The notes under the pieces are model-generated. The model saw nothing but the letters and a program-made list of their open reading frames with translations. It had not been told where the DNA came from and made no database searches. Below, in pieces: positions 48,677 through 58,189 of a DNA stretch of 64,000 nucleotides. Each line of letters starts with the position of its first letter. Positions within the stretch are counted from its first letter, which is position 1. The stretch is from Pseudomonadota bacterium (GTDB lineage: Bacteria; Pseudomonadota; Alphaproteobacteria; Sphingomonadales; Sphingomonadaceae), in NCBI GenBank assembly GCA_023389105.1, contig JAEWEY010000005.1, positions 62,001 to 126,000 on the forward strand. Direction: 5' to 3'. The position numbers and the translations under genes are program-made.

Positions 48677-49960
48677 ATGGACAGCATCTGGATCCAGGGC
48701 GGCAAACGCCTCGAGGGCGACATTCAGATCAGTGGAGCGAAGAACAGCGCGCTGACGCTGCTCCCATGCGCGCTGCTGACCGAAGAGCCGGTTACGCTCG
48801 GCAATCTCCCGCGCCTCGCCGACGTCGACAGTTTCGGCCACCTCCTCAACGAGCTCGGCGTCACGACCAAGGTCGCCGGCGCACGAAAGGGCCAGATCAG
48901 CCGCAAGATGACGCTGACCGCGGACGACATCGTCTCGACCGTCGCCCCCTATGACATGGTGCGCAAGATGCGCGCGTCGATCCTGGTGCTCGGGCCGATG
49001 CTCGCGCGCAGGGGCGAGTCGACCGTATCGCTGCCCGGTGGCTGCGCCATCGGCGACCGTCCAATCGACCTGCACCTCAAAGCGCTCGAGGCGATGGGCG
49101 CTGAGATCGAGCTTGCGGCCGGCTACGTCAAAGCGTCCGCGCCAAAGGGCAAACTTCCCGGCGGCGACTTCAGCTTCCCCGTCGTGTCCGTCGGCGCGAC
49201 CGAGAACGCGCTGATGGCCGCGGTCCTGGCGACCGGCAAAACCCAGCTCTTCAATGCGGCGCGCGAGCCGGAGATTGTCGACCTCTGCAACCTGCTGGTG
49301 GCGATGGGCGCGAAGATCGAGGGGATTGGCAGCGGCCATCTCGTTATCACGGGCGTCGAGGCGCTGCACGGCTGCGAATATGACGTCATGCCAGACCGCA
49401 TCGAAGCGGGCAGCTATGCCTGCGCGGCCGGGATTACCGGCGGCTCGTTGCACCTGCTCGGGGCGCGGCCGGACGAGATGCTGGCGACTACCAACGTACT
49501 GGCGCAGGCAGGCTTGGCGATCGAGTTTACCGAGAAGGGCATGAGGGTCAGCGCGCACCAGCCGTTGCGGCCGGTCGCCGTCTCGACTGCGCCGTTCCCG
49601 GGTTTCGCAACCGATATGCAGGCGCAGCTGATGGCCATGCTCTGCGTCGCCGAGGGCCAGAGCTTTCTCGAGGAGACGATCTTCGAGAACCGCTACATGC
49701 ACGTGCCCGAACTTCGCCGCATGGGCGCGGAGATCGAGGTGCACGGGCGCTCCGCGATCGTTCACGGCCCGCGCCAGCTGACCGGGGCGCAGGTAATGGC
49801 GACGGACCTTCGCGCCTCGATGAGCCTGGTGCTCGCGGGGCTTGCCGCTCAAGGCGAGACCGAAGTGCTGCGCGTTTATCACCTCGATCGCGGTTACGAG
49901 CGTCTGGAGGACAAGCTCTCCGCCGTCGGTGCGACGATCGAGCGCCGCAGCGGCGGCTAA
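48677..49960 (+). CDS. murA: UDP-N-acetylglucosamine 1-carboxyvinyltransferase
   Basis: First committed step of peptidoglycan synthesis: adds enolpyruvate to UDP-GlcNAc in the cytosol. Standard length of 427 residues. The catalytic, fosfomycin-sensitive Cys is C123 in LPGGCAIGDRPIDLH. Other blocks are GGKRLEGDIQISGAKNSAL at the N-terminus, PDRIEAGSYACAAGITGG and FPGFATDMQAQLMAML. Its stop overlaps that of the convergent GNAT gene. Confidence 0.96.
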   Translation: MDSIWIQGGKRLEGDIQISGAKNSALTLLPCALLTEEPVTLGNLPRLADVDSFGHLLNELGVTTKVAGARKGQISRKMTLTADDIVSTVAPYDMVRKMRASILVLGPMLARRGESTVSLPGGCAIGDRPIDLHLKALEAMGAEIELAAGYVKASAPKGKLPGGDFSFPVVSVGATENALMAAVLATGKTQLFNAAREPEIVDLCNLLVAMGAKIEGIGSGHLVITGVEALHGCEYDVMPDRIEAGSYACAAGITGGSLHLLGARPDEMLATTNVLAQAGLAIEFTEKGMRVSAHQPLRPVAVSTAPFPGFATDMQAQLMAMLCVAEGQSFLEETIFENRYMHVPELRRMGAEIEVHGRSAIVHGPRQLTGAQVMATDLRASMSLVLAGLAAQGETEVLRVYHLDRGYERLEDKLSAVGATIERRSGG

Positions 49961-50730
49961 AGCTTCTTGAAGAAGCGGATGCTCGTCCGCTCGTAACCCA
50001 TGTGCCGGTAAAAGGCGTGAGCGGCGGCGCGGCTGTCGTTGCTCGTAACCTCGATGAGCTTGCAGCCTTTCTTACGGCACCATTGCTCCGCGGCTTCGAC
50101 AAGCAGTCGTCCCAGCTTTTGCCCTTGCGCCTCCTCGGCCACGACCAGCACGGGGATCCGGCCGACGGGCGCATCGCGGTGTACCGTCACCATGCGATGA
50201 ACGCCGATCAGGCCGACAACTTGCTTGTCGAGCGTCGCGACGATCGGGGTCTCGCCAAGCTTCTTGAGCGCGCCGAGGTTTTTGCGGACGGTCTTCTCTG
50301 TCACCTCATGACCAAGGAACTCAATCAACTCCGCGATGCGGCCGGAATCGCCCGGCTTGGCATCGCGCAGCTTGGGCTTGGGCGGCTCTTTCGGCTTTGG
50401 CGTGGGAGCCGGATTGTTCGCCTCCGGCGCTGGCTCACGGTCGTTGGCAGCGTCGCGGGCGGGCTTCTTCGGCTTCTTGCGCGGCATGACCGCGACGTCG
50501 AGCGAGGCGCCCCAATCCTGCGCGCCGAGGTTGCGCAGATAATGCTCGGCCTCTTCGGGAGAGCCGGTCGGTCCCCTGTCGTCCATGCCGAACACCGGCT
50601 TCCCCGACTTGTCGGTCAGGCCGACCTTGCCGAAGCGGCGTTTGCCAGGGGTCCGCACCCGCGAGCGAACGAGCTTAAGCCCCCTGTTGCGGGCGGTTTC
50701 TGCAAGCGCGTCGATCCGTTCGTCACTCAC
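49957..50730 (-). CDS. GNAT acetyltransferase with N-terminal extension
   Basis: Protein of 257 residues. The first about 90 residues form a small unknown domain (GLKLVRSRVRTPGKRRFGKVGLTD), then a Pro/Lys/Ala linker, then a GNAT acyl-CoA fold (about 125-257) with VLVVAEEAQGQKLGRLLVEAAEQW (acetyl-CoA loop QGQKLG) and SRAAAHAFYRHMGYERT. The GTG start overlaps the DUF445 stop. Acceptor unknown. Confidence 0.83.
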   Translation of the reverse strand: MSDERIDALAETARNRGLKLVRSRVRTPGKRRFGKVGLTDKSGKPVFGMDDRGPTGSPEEAEHYLRNLGAQDWGASLDVAVMPRKKPKKPARDAANDREPAPEANNPAPTPKPKEPPKPKLRDAKPGDSGRIAELIEFLGHEVTEKTVRKNLGALKKLGETPIVATLDKQVVGLIGVHRMVTVHRDAPVGRIPVLVVAEEAQGQKLGRLLVEAAEQWCRKKGCKLIEVTSNDSRAAAHAFYRHMGYERTSIRFFKKL

Positions 50731-51986
50731 AGCTTGTCGATCACGTAGAGGGTCAGGCCCACTAGGCCACCGACGAGCGTTCCGTTGATCCGGATGTATT
50801 GCAGGTCGCGGCCGACGGCGGACTCCAGCCGCGCGGTGACAGTCCGCGCGTCCCAGCCGCGCACCGTCTCCGACACCAGCTTGACGATCGACCCGCCATA
50901 GCTAGCCGCCATGCCGACGACCGCGCGCCGCGCGAACTGGTTGATCGCGGCACGGATGCGCGCGTCCTTCTCCAGCGTACCGCCCATCGACTGCAGGATC
51001 TCGCCAAGCTTCCCGGCCAGCACCGCATCGGGATTGCGGGCCGCGCGAATGATCGACTCACGGCCTTTCTGCCAAAGCGTATCGAGCCATAGACCGACCG
51101 ACTTGTTGTCGAGCAGTTGGTTCTTGATGGCCTCGACCCGGTCGCGCGTTTCGAGCTTCGTCTGCAAATCGTTGGCAAGCTGGACGAGCGCCTCCTCGAT
51201 CTTGACCCGGACAGGGTGAGCCGGGTCGGTCGACATTTCCGTGGTTAGCTTGCGCAGCCCGTCGATGATTGCGTCAGCGAGCTTGGCATCGAGACCCGCC
51301 AGCTTAAGCGCCCAGTTCGCTTTCTTGTGCACCATTTCGCGGATCAGCGGCTCGTTGGCGTCAAGCGCGCGCGCCAGCCAGCGAATGGTAGCCTCGAGCA
51401 TCGGCACATGCCGGTCTTCATTGATGGCGGACGCCAAAGCATGGCCGAGAACGGGGGAGACTTCGGCGTTTCGAAGCCGTGTCGAAATCGCGCCTTTGAC
51501 GATCCCGCCCAGACGCTCGTCGTCCAGGCTCTCAAAGACATCGGCGATAAGGCGCGAGGCGCCTGCCCGAATACGGGTGCCGTGCCCAGCCGGGGTCTGA
51601 AGAAAGCGCCCCGCCGCGGCCGCTACGTCTAGCTTGCGCATCCGCCGCGCGACGACGGTGGGGATGAGGAAATTCTCCTTCAGGAAGTTCGCGAGCGACT
51701 CCCCGATCCGGTCCTTGTTGCGCGGGATGATGGCCGTGTGCGGAATCGGCAGGCCGAGCGGATGCCGGAACAGTGCCGTCACCGCGAACCAGTCGGCGAG
51801 GCCACCGACCATCGCCGCTTCGGCAAATGCCTTGACGTAGCCGAGGCCCGGATAGGCCGGTTCGAAGGCGCGGGCGGCGAAGAACACCACCGCCATTGCG
51901 ACCAGCAGGCCGGTCGCGACGATCTTCATCCCCCGCGCGCCGGACTGCGCGGGGTTGAAGCGGGAAAGGGCGTTGGCCGTCCTCAT
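50727..51986 (-). CDS. DUF445 family membrane protein
   Basis: Protein of 419 residues with two N-terminal helices (IVATGLLVAMAVVFFAAR and the GYVKAFAEAAMVGGLADWFAVTALF hallmark), a long charged helical domain, and a C-terminal hydrophobic helix (INGTLVGGLVGLTLYVIDKL). HPLGLPIPHTAIIPRNKDRIGESL is the family signature. Function unknown. Coupled to the GNAT gene. A hairpin ends two bases upstream of the ATG, so the Met at residue 20 is an alternative start. Confidence 0.87.
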   Translation of the reverse strand: MRTANALSRFNPAQSGARGMKIVATGLLVAMAVVFFAARAFEPAYPGLGYVKAFAEAAMVGGLADWFAVTALFRHPLGLPIPHTAIIPRNKDRIGESLANFLKENFLIPTVVARRMRKLDVAAAAGRFLQTPAGHGTRIRAGASRLIADVFESLDDERLGGIVKGAISTRLRNAEVSPVLGHALASAINEDRHVPMLEATIRWLARALDANEPLIREMVHKKANWALKLAGLDAKLADAIIDGLRKLTTEMSTDPAHPVRVKIEEALVQLANDLQTKLETRDRVEAIKNQLLDNKSVGLWLDTLWQKGRESIIRAARNPDAVLAGKLGEILQSMGGTLEKDARIRAAINQFARRAVVGMAASYGGSIVKLVSETVRGWDARTVTARLESAVGRDLQYIRINGTLVGGLVGLTLYVIDKL

Positions 51987-51987
51987 G

Positions 51988-52008
51988 CCGGCTCAATAGA
52001 CGAGCCGG
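51988..52008. repeat. Hairpin between RND gene and DUF445 gene
   Basis: CCGGCTC (51988-51994) pairs with GAGCCGG (52002-52008) around a 7-nt loop. On the transcribed minus strand it lies after the RND stop and ends right at the DUF445 start; no T-tract follows. Confidence 0.5.
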
Positions 52009-52034
52009 GGCATGGGTTCACAAGTCCCGGCAGT

Positions 52035-55000
52035 TCATTCCGCAGGAACTGGTGTACCCGTTGCGTGCGCTTCGGAGCCGACGAGCTTGTGAAACAGGCG
52101 TCCGATCCTACTTTCGAGCGAGATCGCGATCGAGAAATAGGCCGGGACCAGCAGCAGCGTCAGCAAGGTCGAGAAGATCAGGCCACCGATCACGGTGATG
52201 CCCATCGGTGCGCGCCAGCTGTTGTCGCCGCTGAGCGACATTGCCGTTGGCAGCATGCCCGCGACCATCGCGACGGTCGTCATGACGATCGGCTGCGCGC
52301 GCTTGTGGCCGGCTTCGTGGATAGCCGCGTCCTTGGGCATCCCGTGGTTCATCATCTCGACCGCGAAGTCGACCAGCAGGATCGAATTCTTGGCGACGAT
52401 TCCGAACAGCATCAGGATGCCGATGAGCACGAACAAGGAAATCGGCTGGTCGGCGATGTGCAACGCTACCGCAGCTCCGAGCGGGGCGAGCAGCAGCGAG
52501 CCCATGTTCACGAACGGCGACAGGAACCGGCGATACAGAAGCACCAGCACCGCGAAGACCAGCAGCACGCCCGAGGCGAGCGCCACGGCGAAGTTGAACA
52601 GCAGTTCCGACTGCCACTTCTGGTTGCCCAGGTTCATCTTCTGCACGCCCTGCGGCAGGTTCTTCACCGACGGCAGCTGATTGACCTTCGCCATCACGTC
52701 GCCTTCGACGACGCCCGGCGCCAGGTCCGCGCCTATCGCGAGGCGGCGCAGCTGGTTCGACCGCATGATCGTCGTCGGGCCCGACCCGAAACCGATCTCC
52801 GCGACCGACTTCAGCGGGACCGAGCCACCTCCCGACGTCGGCACCGGCAGGTTCTCGAGCGTCGAGAGATCGCGCCGCGCGTCTTCCGACAGCGAAACCT
52901 GGATCGGCACCTGGCGGTCCGACAGCGAGAACTTCGCGCTATTCTGCTCGATGTCGCCGAGGGTCGCGATGCGGATGGTCTGGCTGAGCGCCGCAGTCGT
53001 TACGCCAAGGTCTGCCGCCAGATCGAAGCGCGGCTTGATGGTGATTTCCGGCTGCGCCAGCTGGCTGCCGACGCGCGGGGCGCGGAGACCCGGAACGCCC
53101 TCCATCTCCTTGGCGATCTTCTGCGCCACGGCGGTCAGTTGTGCCGGATCGTCACCGCCGAGGTAGAGCATGATGTCGCGCTGGTCGGCATCCGGGCCGC
53201 CGCCGTTCTGGCTCATGAAGCTCGCTCGGGCATCGGGGAATGCCGACATCTTCGGCGACAGGTTCCGTTCGAATTCCGTGCTGGTGACGTCGCGGTCCTT
53301 TTTGAGGACGATGTTCACGCGCCCGCTGCCGACATTCACGCGCTCGAATACGCGCTCGACGGTCGGATCCTGCGATACGATCGCCGCCAGCTTGTCGGTC
53401 GCCGCTTCGGTCTGCTTCAGCGTGCTCCCTGGCGGTAGCGTCACGTTGAGGCGCGAGTAGTCCGAATTCTGCGGCGGGAAGAAGGACATCGACAGCGTTC
53501 CGAAGAGAACGATGCTCAGCAACAGCGTCCCGAACCCTGCGGCCACCATCGCCAGCCGGTGATCGTGCATCCGCGCGTCGAGCCGGGCGGAAACGAGGCT
53601 GTGCCAGCGCCCGAACCCTTCCGGAGCCAGAAGCCGGATGAGGAAGGCGATGAGCTTGATCACGCCGTAGGCGGCGGCCGCGCCGACGACGACGCCCAGC
53701 GAGAAGTTGATGGCGCCGCCCGTCCAACCGAGCCTGCCCAGCGCGGCCATCACCATGCCGATGACAATCGCGAATGCGGCGATGACCGGTAGCGCGAAGA
53801 GCACGGTCAGGGCCCAGTAGCCGGCATTGCGCGCGGGCTTCGGCAGCGGGCTCAACAAGGCCTTCGCCTTGGACGTGTCGAGGCTCCAGTTCAGGATCTT
53901 GAGATAATAATCCATCCACTTCCACGCCGCGTGCGGCTGGGCGCCGTGCGAGCGGAGGAAATAGGCCGCGATCAGCGGCGTGATCATGCGGGCGACGAAC
54001 AGGCTCATCAGCACCGACAGCACGACGGTGAATCCGAACGCCTTGAAGTACTGGCCGGCAATGCCGGGCATGAGCGCGACGGGAAAGAACACCGCCACGA
54101 TCGCCATGGTGGTCGCCAGCACGGCAAGGCCGATCTCGTCCGCGGCGTCGAGCGACGCCTGATAGGCCGATTTGCCCATGCGCATGTGCCGCACGATGTT
54201 CTCGATCTCGACGATCGCGTCATCGACCAGCACGCCCGCGACCAGGCCCATCGCCATGGTCGACATGAAGTTCATGGTGATGCCCATCATGCTCATGAAC
54301 CAGAAGGCCGGAATCGCCGAGAGCGGGATGGCGAGCGCGGAGATGGCCGTGGCGCGGATGTCGCGGAGGAAGATGAGCACAACGAGAACTGCCAAGACGG
54401 CTCCCTCGATCAGGCCTTCCATCGCCGATTCATACTGTGCCTTCGTGTAGTCGACGGTATTGAAGACCTCCGAGAAGTGGACCTTCGAGTTTTCCTTCTC
54501 GAGCTTCTTCAGCTCCTTCCACGACGCATCGTAGGCGGTGACCTCCGACGAGCCCTTGGCGCGCTGGATCATGAATGTGACGACCTGACGGCCGTTCATC
54601 TTGGCGATCGAGCGCTGCTCGCTGTTGCTGTCCTTGACCTCGCCAAGGTCGGCCAGCTTCACGAACCGCCCGCCAGGCAGGGAAATCTGCGTCTGCCCAA
54701 GCTGATAGGCATCGGGGGCATTGCCGATAACGCGAACCGATTGCTCGGAACCGGCCACCTCGGCGCGGCCGCCAGCGCCGTTCAGGTTGTTCTGTCGAAG
54801 CTGGGCGTTGACCTGCGCGGCCGTGATGCCCTGCGACTGCAGCGCAGCCGGATCGAGCACGACGCGGATGTTGCGGTCGACCCCGCCGATGCGCGTAACC
54901 GCCGCCACGCCCTCAAGGCCGAGCACACGCTTGGCGACTGTATTGTCGATGTACCAGCTGAGCTGTTCGAGCGTCATGTCGGTCGTCTGCGCGCCGACGT

Positions 55001-55427
55001 AGGTGAAGGGTTCGTCCTCGGCGTCGACGCGCTGGACCTGCGGCTCCAGGATGCCGTCGGGCAGGTTGCTGCGGATCTGCGCAATGACGTTGCGGACGTC
55101 GTTGACGGCGCGATCCGTCGGCGTCCCGAGCTCGAACTGGACGAAGGTCGTGCTGTTGCCCTCGCGGATGGTGCTGCTCAACTCCTCGACACCAGAGATG
55201 CCGCGAATGGCGGATTCGACACGCTGCGTGACTTGCGTCTCAAGCTCGCCCGGCGCGGCGCCCGGCTGAGAGACCGAGACCACTGCGGCAGGGAAGTCGA
55301 TGTCCGGTGCGTTGTTCACCTGCATCCGGGCGAAGGCGATCAGCCCTGCCAGCATCAGGCCGACGAACAGCACGATGGGACCGACCGGGTTGCGAATGCA
55401 CCAGGACGAAATGTTCCGGAAATTCAT
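52035..55427 (-). CDS. RND efflux pump, inner-membrane permease (HAE1 family)
   Basis: Proton-driven multidrug efflux permease of 1130 residues, longer than AcrB (about 1050). The first helix is followed by NNAPDIDFPAAVVSVSQPGAAP; the proton relay shows GVLVDDAIVEIENI (Asp pair, TM4) and GIVAKNSILLVDFA (Lys, TM10). An extra hydrophobic block of about 80 residues between the two halves (ALTVLFALPVIAAFAIVIG and FSLGVVVGAAAAYGVIKLIAFLI) explains the length. It follows its adaptor by 31 bp. No outer-membrane channel gene is adjacent. Substrates unknown. Confidence 0.93.
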   Translation of the reverse strand: MNFRNISSWCIRNPVGPIVLFVGLMLAGLIAFARMQVNNAPDIDFPAAVVSVSQPGAAPGELETQVTQRVESAIRGISGVEELSSTIREGNSTTFVQFELGTPTDRAVNDVRNVIAQIRSNLPDGILEPQVQRVDAEDEPFTYVGAQTTDMTLEQLSWYIDNTVAKRVLGLEGVAAVTRIGGVDRNIRVVLDPAALQSQGITAAQVNAQLRQNNLNGAGGRAEVAGSEQSVRVIGNAPDAYQLGQTQISLPGGRFVKLADLGEVKDSNSEQRSIAKMNGRQVVTFMIQRAKGSSEVTAYDASWKELKKLEKENSKVHFSEVFNTVDYTKAQYESAMEGLIEGAVLAVLVVLIFLRDIRATAISALAIPLSAIPAFWFMSMMGITMNFMSTMAMGLVAGVLVDDAIVEIENIVRHMRMGKSAYQASLDAADEIGLAVLATTMAIVAVFFPVALMPGIAGQYFKAFGFTVVLSVLMSLFVARMITPLIAAYFLRSHGAQPHAAWKWMDYYLKILNWSLDTSKAKALLSPLPKPARNAGYWALTVLFALPVIAAFAIVIGMVMAALGRLGWTGGAINFSLGVVVGAAAAYGVIKLIAFLIRLLAPEGFGRWHSLVSARLDARMHDHRLAMVAAGFGTLLLSIVLFGTLSMSFFPPQNSDYSRLNVTLPPGSTLKQTEAATDKLAAIVSQDPTVERVFERVNVGSGRVNIVLKKDRDVTSTEFERNLSPKMSAFPDARASFMSQNGGGPDADQRDIMLYLGGDDPAQLTAVAQKIAKEMEGVPGLRAPRVGSQLAQPEITIKPRFDLAADLGVTTAALSQTIRIATLGDIEQNSAKFSLSDRQVPIQVSLSEDARRDLSTLENLPVPTSGGGSVPLKSVAEIGFGSGPTTIMRSNQLRRLAIGADLAPGVVEGDVMAKVNQLPSVKNLPQGVQKMNLGNQKWQSELLFNFAVALASGVLLVFAVLVLLYRRFLSPFVNMGSLLLAPLGAAVALHIADQPISLFVLIGILMLFGIVAKNSILLVDFAVEMMNHGMPKDAAIHEAGHKRAQPIVMTTVAMVAGMLPTAMSLSGDNSWRAPMGITVIGGLIFSTLLTLLLVPAYFSIAISLESRIGRLFHKLVGSEAHATGTPVPAE

Positions 55428-55458
55428 GGCCTAAAGCTTTCCTTGTCGCTCCGCGCCG

Positions 55459-56643
55459 TCAGCGCGCAGCTTGCCGCTGCGGATTGACCTTCTGGCCTGG
55501 GTTCAGGAACGGACCGGCCGACAGCACGACCTGTTCGTTTCCGCTGAGCCCCGCGGTGATCGTCACGCCATTGTCGCTGACTGCGCCGATCTTGATATCG
55601 CGCCGCTCGACCTCTTTCTTGGCGTTGATGATGTAGACGTAATTGCCCTTGTCATCGCTTAGCACCGCGCTTTGCGGCAGCATCGGGGCATCGGTCGTGC
55701 CGGCCGTAATGCGCGCTTCGGCGAACCCGCCCGGACGCATGATCGGATCATAAGGAACCGCGATGCGGACATCGCCGAGGCGGGTCTGCGCGTCGATCAT
55801 CGGCGCGACCTGCCAGACGTTGCCGGTGAAGCTGCGATCGGCACCGACGGGCGTAACCTGCGCCGGCATGCCGGTGTGGATCGAAGTCAGATCCTGTTGC
55901 GACAGCTGTGCGCGCATTTCCATCTGCCCGCCTTCGGCAAGGTGGAAGAGCGCGCCCGACCCCGGGCTGACGATTTGTCCGACCTCGACGTTGCGCGAGA
56001 GGATCAGCCCGGAAGCGGGCGCAACGACGTTCAGCTGGCCGATCTGGGCGCGCGTGGCGCCAAGCTGCGCCTGGGCGACGCGAACCTGGGCGTTCGCCGC
56101 ATCGCGCGCCGCACGCTTGGAATCGATTTCCGCCTTAGAAACGAAACCGCGCCCCTGAAGGGCAACGGCGCGTTCGTAATTGTTCTGCGCCAGCACGGCA
56201 TTGGCCCGTGCGGCCTCGACCTGCGCGGCGAGCTGCGCCGCCTGTTGCGCCTGGACCGAGCGGTCCACGGTCGCGAGCACCTGCCCCGCGCGGACCCAGC
56301 TGCCGGCATCGACATTGACGCTGACGACGCGGCCGCCCGCCCCGGCAATGCCGATCGGCTGGTCGCGGCGCGCACTCAGCGGACCGCTAGCGGTGATCGT
56401 GCGGCCGACCGTACTGCGCCCCGGAACGACCACGGTCACGCTAGGTACCTGGCCCTGGCTTGCAGCCGCCTGCTTGGCGGCTTCCGCCGATCGCCCACGG
56501 GAGACGAAGAAAGCAATCGCACCGATGATCAGGACGGCAGCGATGGCTGCGGCAATGATGATCGTCCGACGTCGCCGCGACCGATCCACCACGACGAGCG
56601 TGTCGGAAGAGTGGATCGAAGTTTCCCTGTTCATGATGTCCAT
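55459..56643 (-). CDS. RND efflux periplasmic adaptor (membrane fusion protein)
   Basis: Links the pump to an outer-membrane channel. The 394-residue protein has one N-terminal helix (IIIAAAIAAVLIIGAIAFFV), lipoyl halves (GRVVSVNVDAGSWVRAGQVLATVD and LNVVAPASGLILSRNVEVGQIV), an alpha-hairpin in between, and the beta-barrel and membrane-proximal domains. MDIMNRE offers two Met starts (56643, 56634). A good promoter lies 37 bp upstream. First gene of the pump operon; no regulator gene is adjacent. Confidence 0.9.
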   Translation of the reverse strand: MDIMNRETSIHSSDTLVVVDRSRRRRTIIIAAAIAAVLIIGAIAFFVSRGRSAEAAKQAAASQGQVPSVTVVVPGRSTVGRTITASGPLSARRDQPIGIAGAGGRVVSVNVDAGSWVRAGQVLATVDRSVQAQQAAQLAAQVEAARANAVLAQNNYERAVALQGRGFVSKAEIDSKRAARDAANAQVRVAQAQLGATRAQIGQLNVVAPASGLILSRNVEVGQIVSPGSGALFHLAEGGQMEMRAQLSQQDLTSIHTGMPAQVTPVGADRSFTGNVWQVAPMIDAQTRLGDVRIAVPYDPIMRPGGFAEARITAGTTDAPMLPQSAVLSDDKGNYVYIINAKKEVERRDIKIGAVSDNGVTITAGLSGNEQVVLSAGPFLNPGQKVNPQRQAAR

Positions 56644-56679
56644 ACCCGTGCGAATCTGGTGTTGCCCTGGAGTTGGACT

Positions 56680-56708
56680 GTATTAGCCCAATAACTCACC
56701 CCGCGCAA
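56680..56708 (-). promoter_or_regulatory. Sigma70-type promoter of the RND operon
   Basis: On the minus strand TTGCGC (56708-56703) and TAATAC (56685-56680) are separated by exactly 17 bp. The predicted start of transcription is about 30 bases ahead of the adaptor ATG. No obvious operator palindrome overlaps it. Confidence 0.6.
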
Positions 56709-56829
56709 CAGACCCCCTATGCCTGCGTCCCGCCACCGCTTTTCGACTAACGGTGGCACTCATTACGCGAGCGCGCGTTTGCGGTTAACAGCAGCAAACT
56801 TCAGATCAACGTCGAAAGGGCGAAATTCC

Positions 56830-57090
56830 ATGGAAAGCTACGGCATCATCGGCTGGATCGTCATTGGTGGGATCGCGGGCGCGATCGCCAAGATGCTGAT
56901 GCCGGGACGCGATCCCGGGGGCTGCATCATCACGGTCCTCCTCGGCGTCGCCGGTGCGCTGGTCGCGGGCTGGATCGGTCACGCGGTCGGATGGTACAAT
57001 ACGGGCGAGGGCGCGGGCTTCCTCGCGGCTATCGTCGGCGCCTTCCTGCTGTTGGGCATTTATCGGATCGTGGCCGGCCGACGCGCCTAG
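56830..57090 (+). CDS. GlsB/YeaQ/YmgE family membrane protein
   Basis: Small inner-membrane protein of 86 residues (transglycosylase-associated protein family). It starts with YGIIGWIVIGGIAGAIAKMLMPGRDPGGC, the usual first helix and loop, then two more helices. Members often respond to stress; the molecular role is unknown. A second copy is at 57938. Confidence 0.9.
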   Translation: MESYGIIGWIVIGGIAGAIAKMLMPGRDPGGCIITVLLGVAGALVAGWIGHAVGWYNTGEGAGFLAAIVGAFLLLGIYRIVAGRRA

Positions 57091-57165
57091 CAACGGCTGT
57101 TCAGCGGCTAGCCATGGCGCCACGTTAATCGTTGGCGTCATGGAACGAGCCGAAAGGAATCCAGC

Positions 57166-57876
57166 ATGAAATCCGTTCTTCTGGCGGCACTGATGTTCGG
57201 TGCCGCTGCTATCCCTGTGAGCGCATCGGCGCAGCAGGCGACGATCAACCAAAGCATCACGGGCACCAGGCTCGACATTTCCGCGACCGGCGAGGTCAGC
57301 CGGGTGCCGGACGTGGCGATCATTTCTGCGGGAGTCGTCACCAAGGCGCCGACCGCCAGCGCTGCGCTGCAGGACAATGCCGGCCGGATGCAGCGTGTGG
57401 TTGCCGCCCTCAAACGGGCGGGGATCGCCGATCGCGACATCCAGACCAGCAACGTCAGCCTCAATCCTGAATATCGCTATCCCGACAACCAGTCACCGCA
57501 ACTGACCGGCTATAGCGCGTCGAATAACGTCAGCGTCCGCTTCCGCGACATCCGGACTTCGGGGCAAATCCTCGACGCGCTGGTAGGGCAGGGCGCCAAC
57601 CAGATCAGCGGTCCGAACCTGACGATCGACAAGCCGGAAGGCGCCCTGGACGAGGCGCGGACCAGAGCGATCGCAGTCGGACGCGAGCGCGCCCAGGCCT
57701 ATGCCCGGTCGCTGGGAATGCGAGTGGTCCGTCTCGTGGCCGTGAGCGAGAGCGGCGGCAATTCCATCGTGCAGCCAATGCCGATGTATGCGCGAGCGGA
57801 CATGGCGAAAACGTCGATCGAGCCCGGCGAGCAAAAGCTGCAGGTCACGCTCAACATGACGTTCGAACTGCAATAG
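57166..57876 (+). CDS. SIMPL (DUF541) domain periplasmic protein
   Basis: Exported protein of 236 residues; signal peptide SVLLAALMFGAAAIPVSASAQ. The DUF541 domain shows ISATGEVSRVPDVAIISAGV, GIADRDIQTSNVSLNPEY and YSASNNVSVRFRDI, typical of this family of oligomeric periplasmic proteins linked to oxidative or envelope stress. AAGGAAT lies upstream of the ATG. A bidirectional terminator follows. Confidence 0.88.
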   Translation: MKSVLLAALMFGAAAIPVSASAQQATINQSITGTRLDISATGEVSRVPDVAIISAGVVTKAPTASAALQDNAGRMQRVVAALKRAGIADRDIQTSNVSLNPEYRYPDNQSPQLTGYSASNNVSVRFRDIRTSGQILDALVGQGANQISGPNLTIDKPEGALDEARTRAIAVGRERAQAYARSLGMRVVRLVAVSESGGNSIVQPMPMYARADMAKTSIEPGEQKLQVTLNMTFELQ

Positions 57877-57882
57877 CCAATG

Positions 57883-57916
57883 AAAAAGGGCCGCCCGGTC
57901 ATCCCGGACGGCCCTT
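57883..57916. terminator. Bidirectional Rho-independent terminator
   Basis: GGGCCGCCCGG (57888-57898) and CCGGACGGCCC (57904-57914) form an 11-bp stem with one mismatch around TCATC. AAAAA precedes it, giving a TTTTT run on the minus strand, and TT follows on the plus strand. It lies between two convergent genes. Confidence 0.85.
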
Positions 57917-57937
57917 CATTCTACCGGTTCCTGTCCG

Positions 57938-58189
57938 TTAGCGGACGGTGCCCCGGCGGATCAGGTTGACGATCGCAAGCAGGATCACCGCGCCGATCAG
58001 CGCGTAGAGGAAGCTTTCAATCGTAATTCCGGCGTTCATGTTCACGCCGAACAGCAGGCCGGCGATAACCGCGCCCACGATGCCGACAACAATGTTGAGA
58101 ATGACGCCCTGCTGAGCGTCGGTGCGCATAATCAAGCTGGCGAGCCAACCGCAGACACCGCCGACGATCAGCCAGATGATAATACCCAT
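57938..58189 (-). CDS. GlsB/YeaQ/YmgE family membrane protein
   Basis: Protein of 83 residues with three hydrophobic helices (GIIIWLIVGGVCGWLASLIM, GVILNIVVGIVGAVIAGLLFG, LYALIGAVILLAIVNLI). ATG at 58189 behind AGGAGGG. It differs from the 56830 paralogue mainly in the loop and the last helix. Confidence 0.9.
   Translation of the reverse strand: MGIIIWLIVGGVCGWLASLIMRTDAQQGVILNIVVGIVGAVIAGLLFGVNMNAGITIESFLYALIGAVILLAIVNLIRRGTVR

Noticed and set aside
48461..49882. Minus-strand 473-codon frame opposite murA
   Set aside because: Shadow of murA, Arg/His/Ala-rich, and would overlap the DUF486 gene.
51738..55487. Plus-strand open frames of 566 and 518 codons opposite the DUF445 and RND genes
   Set aside because: Arg/His/Asp-rich mirror translation of the real minus-strand genes, without signal, domain or ribosome-binding site.
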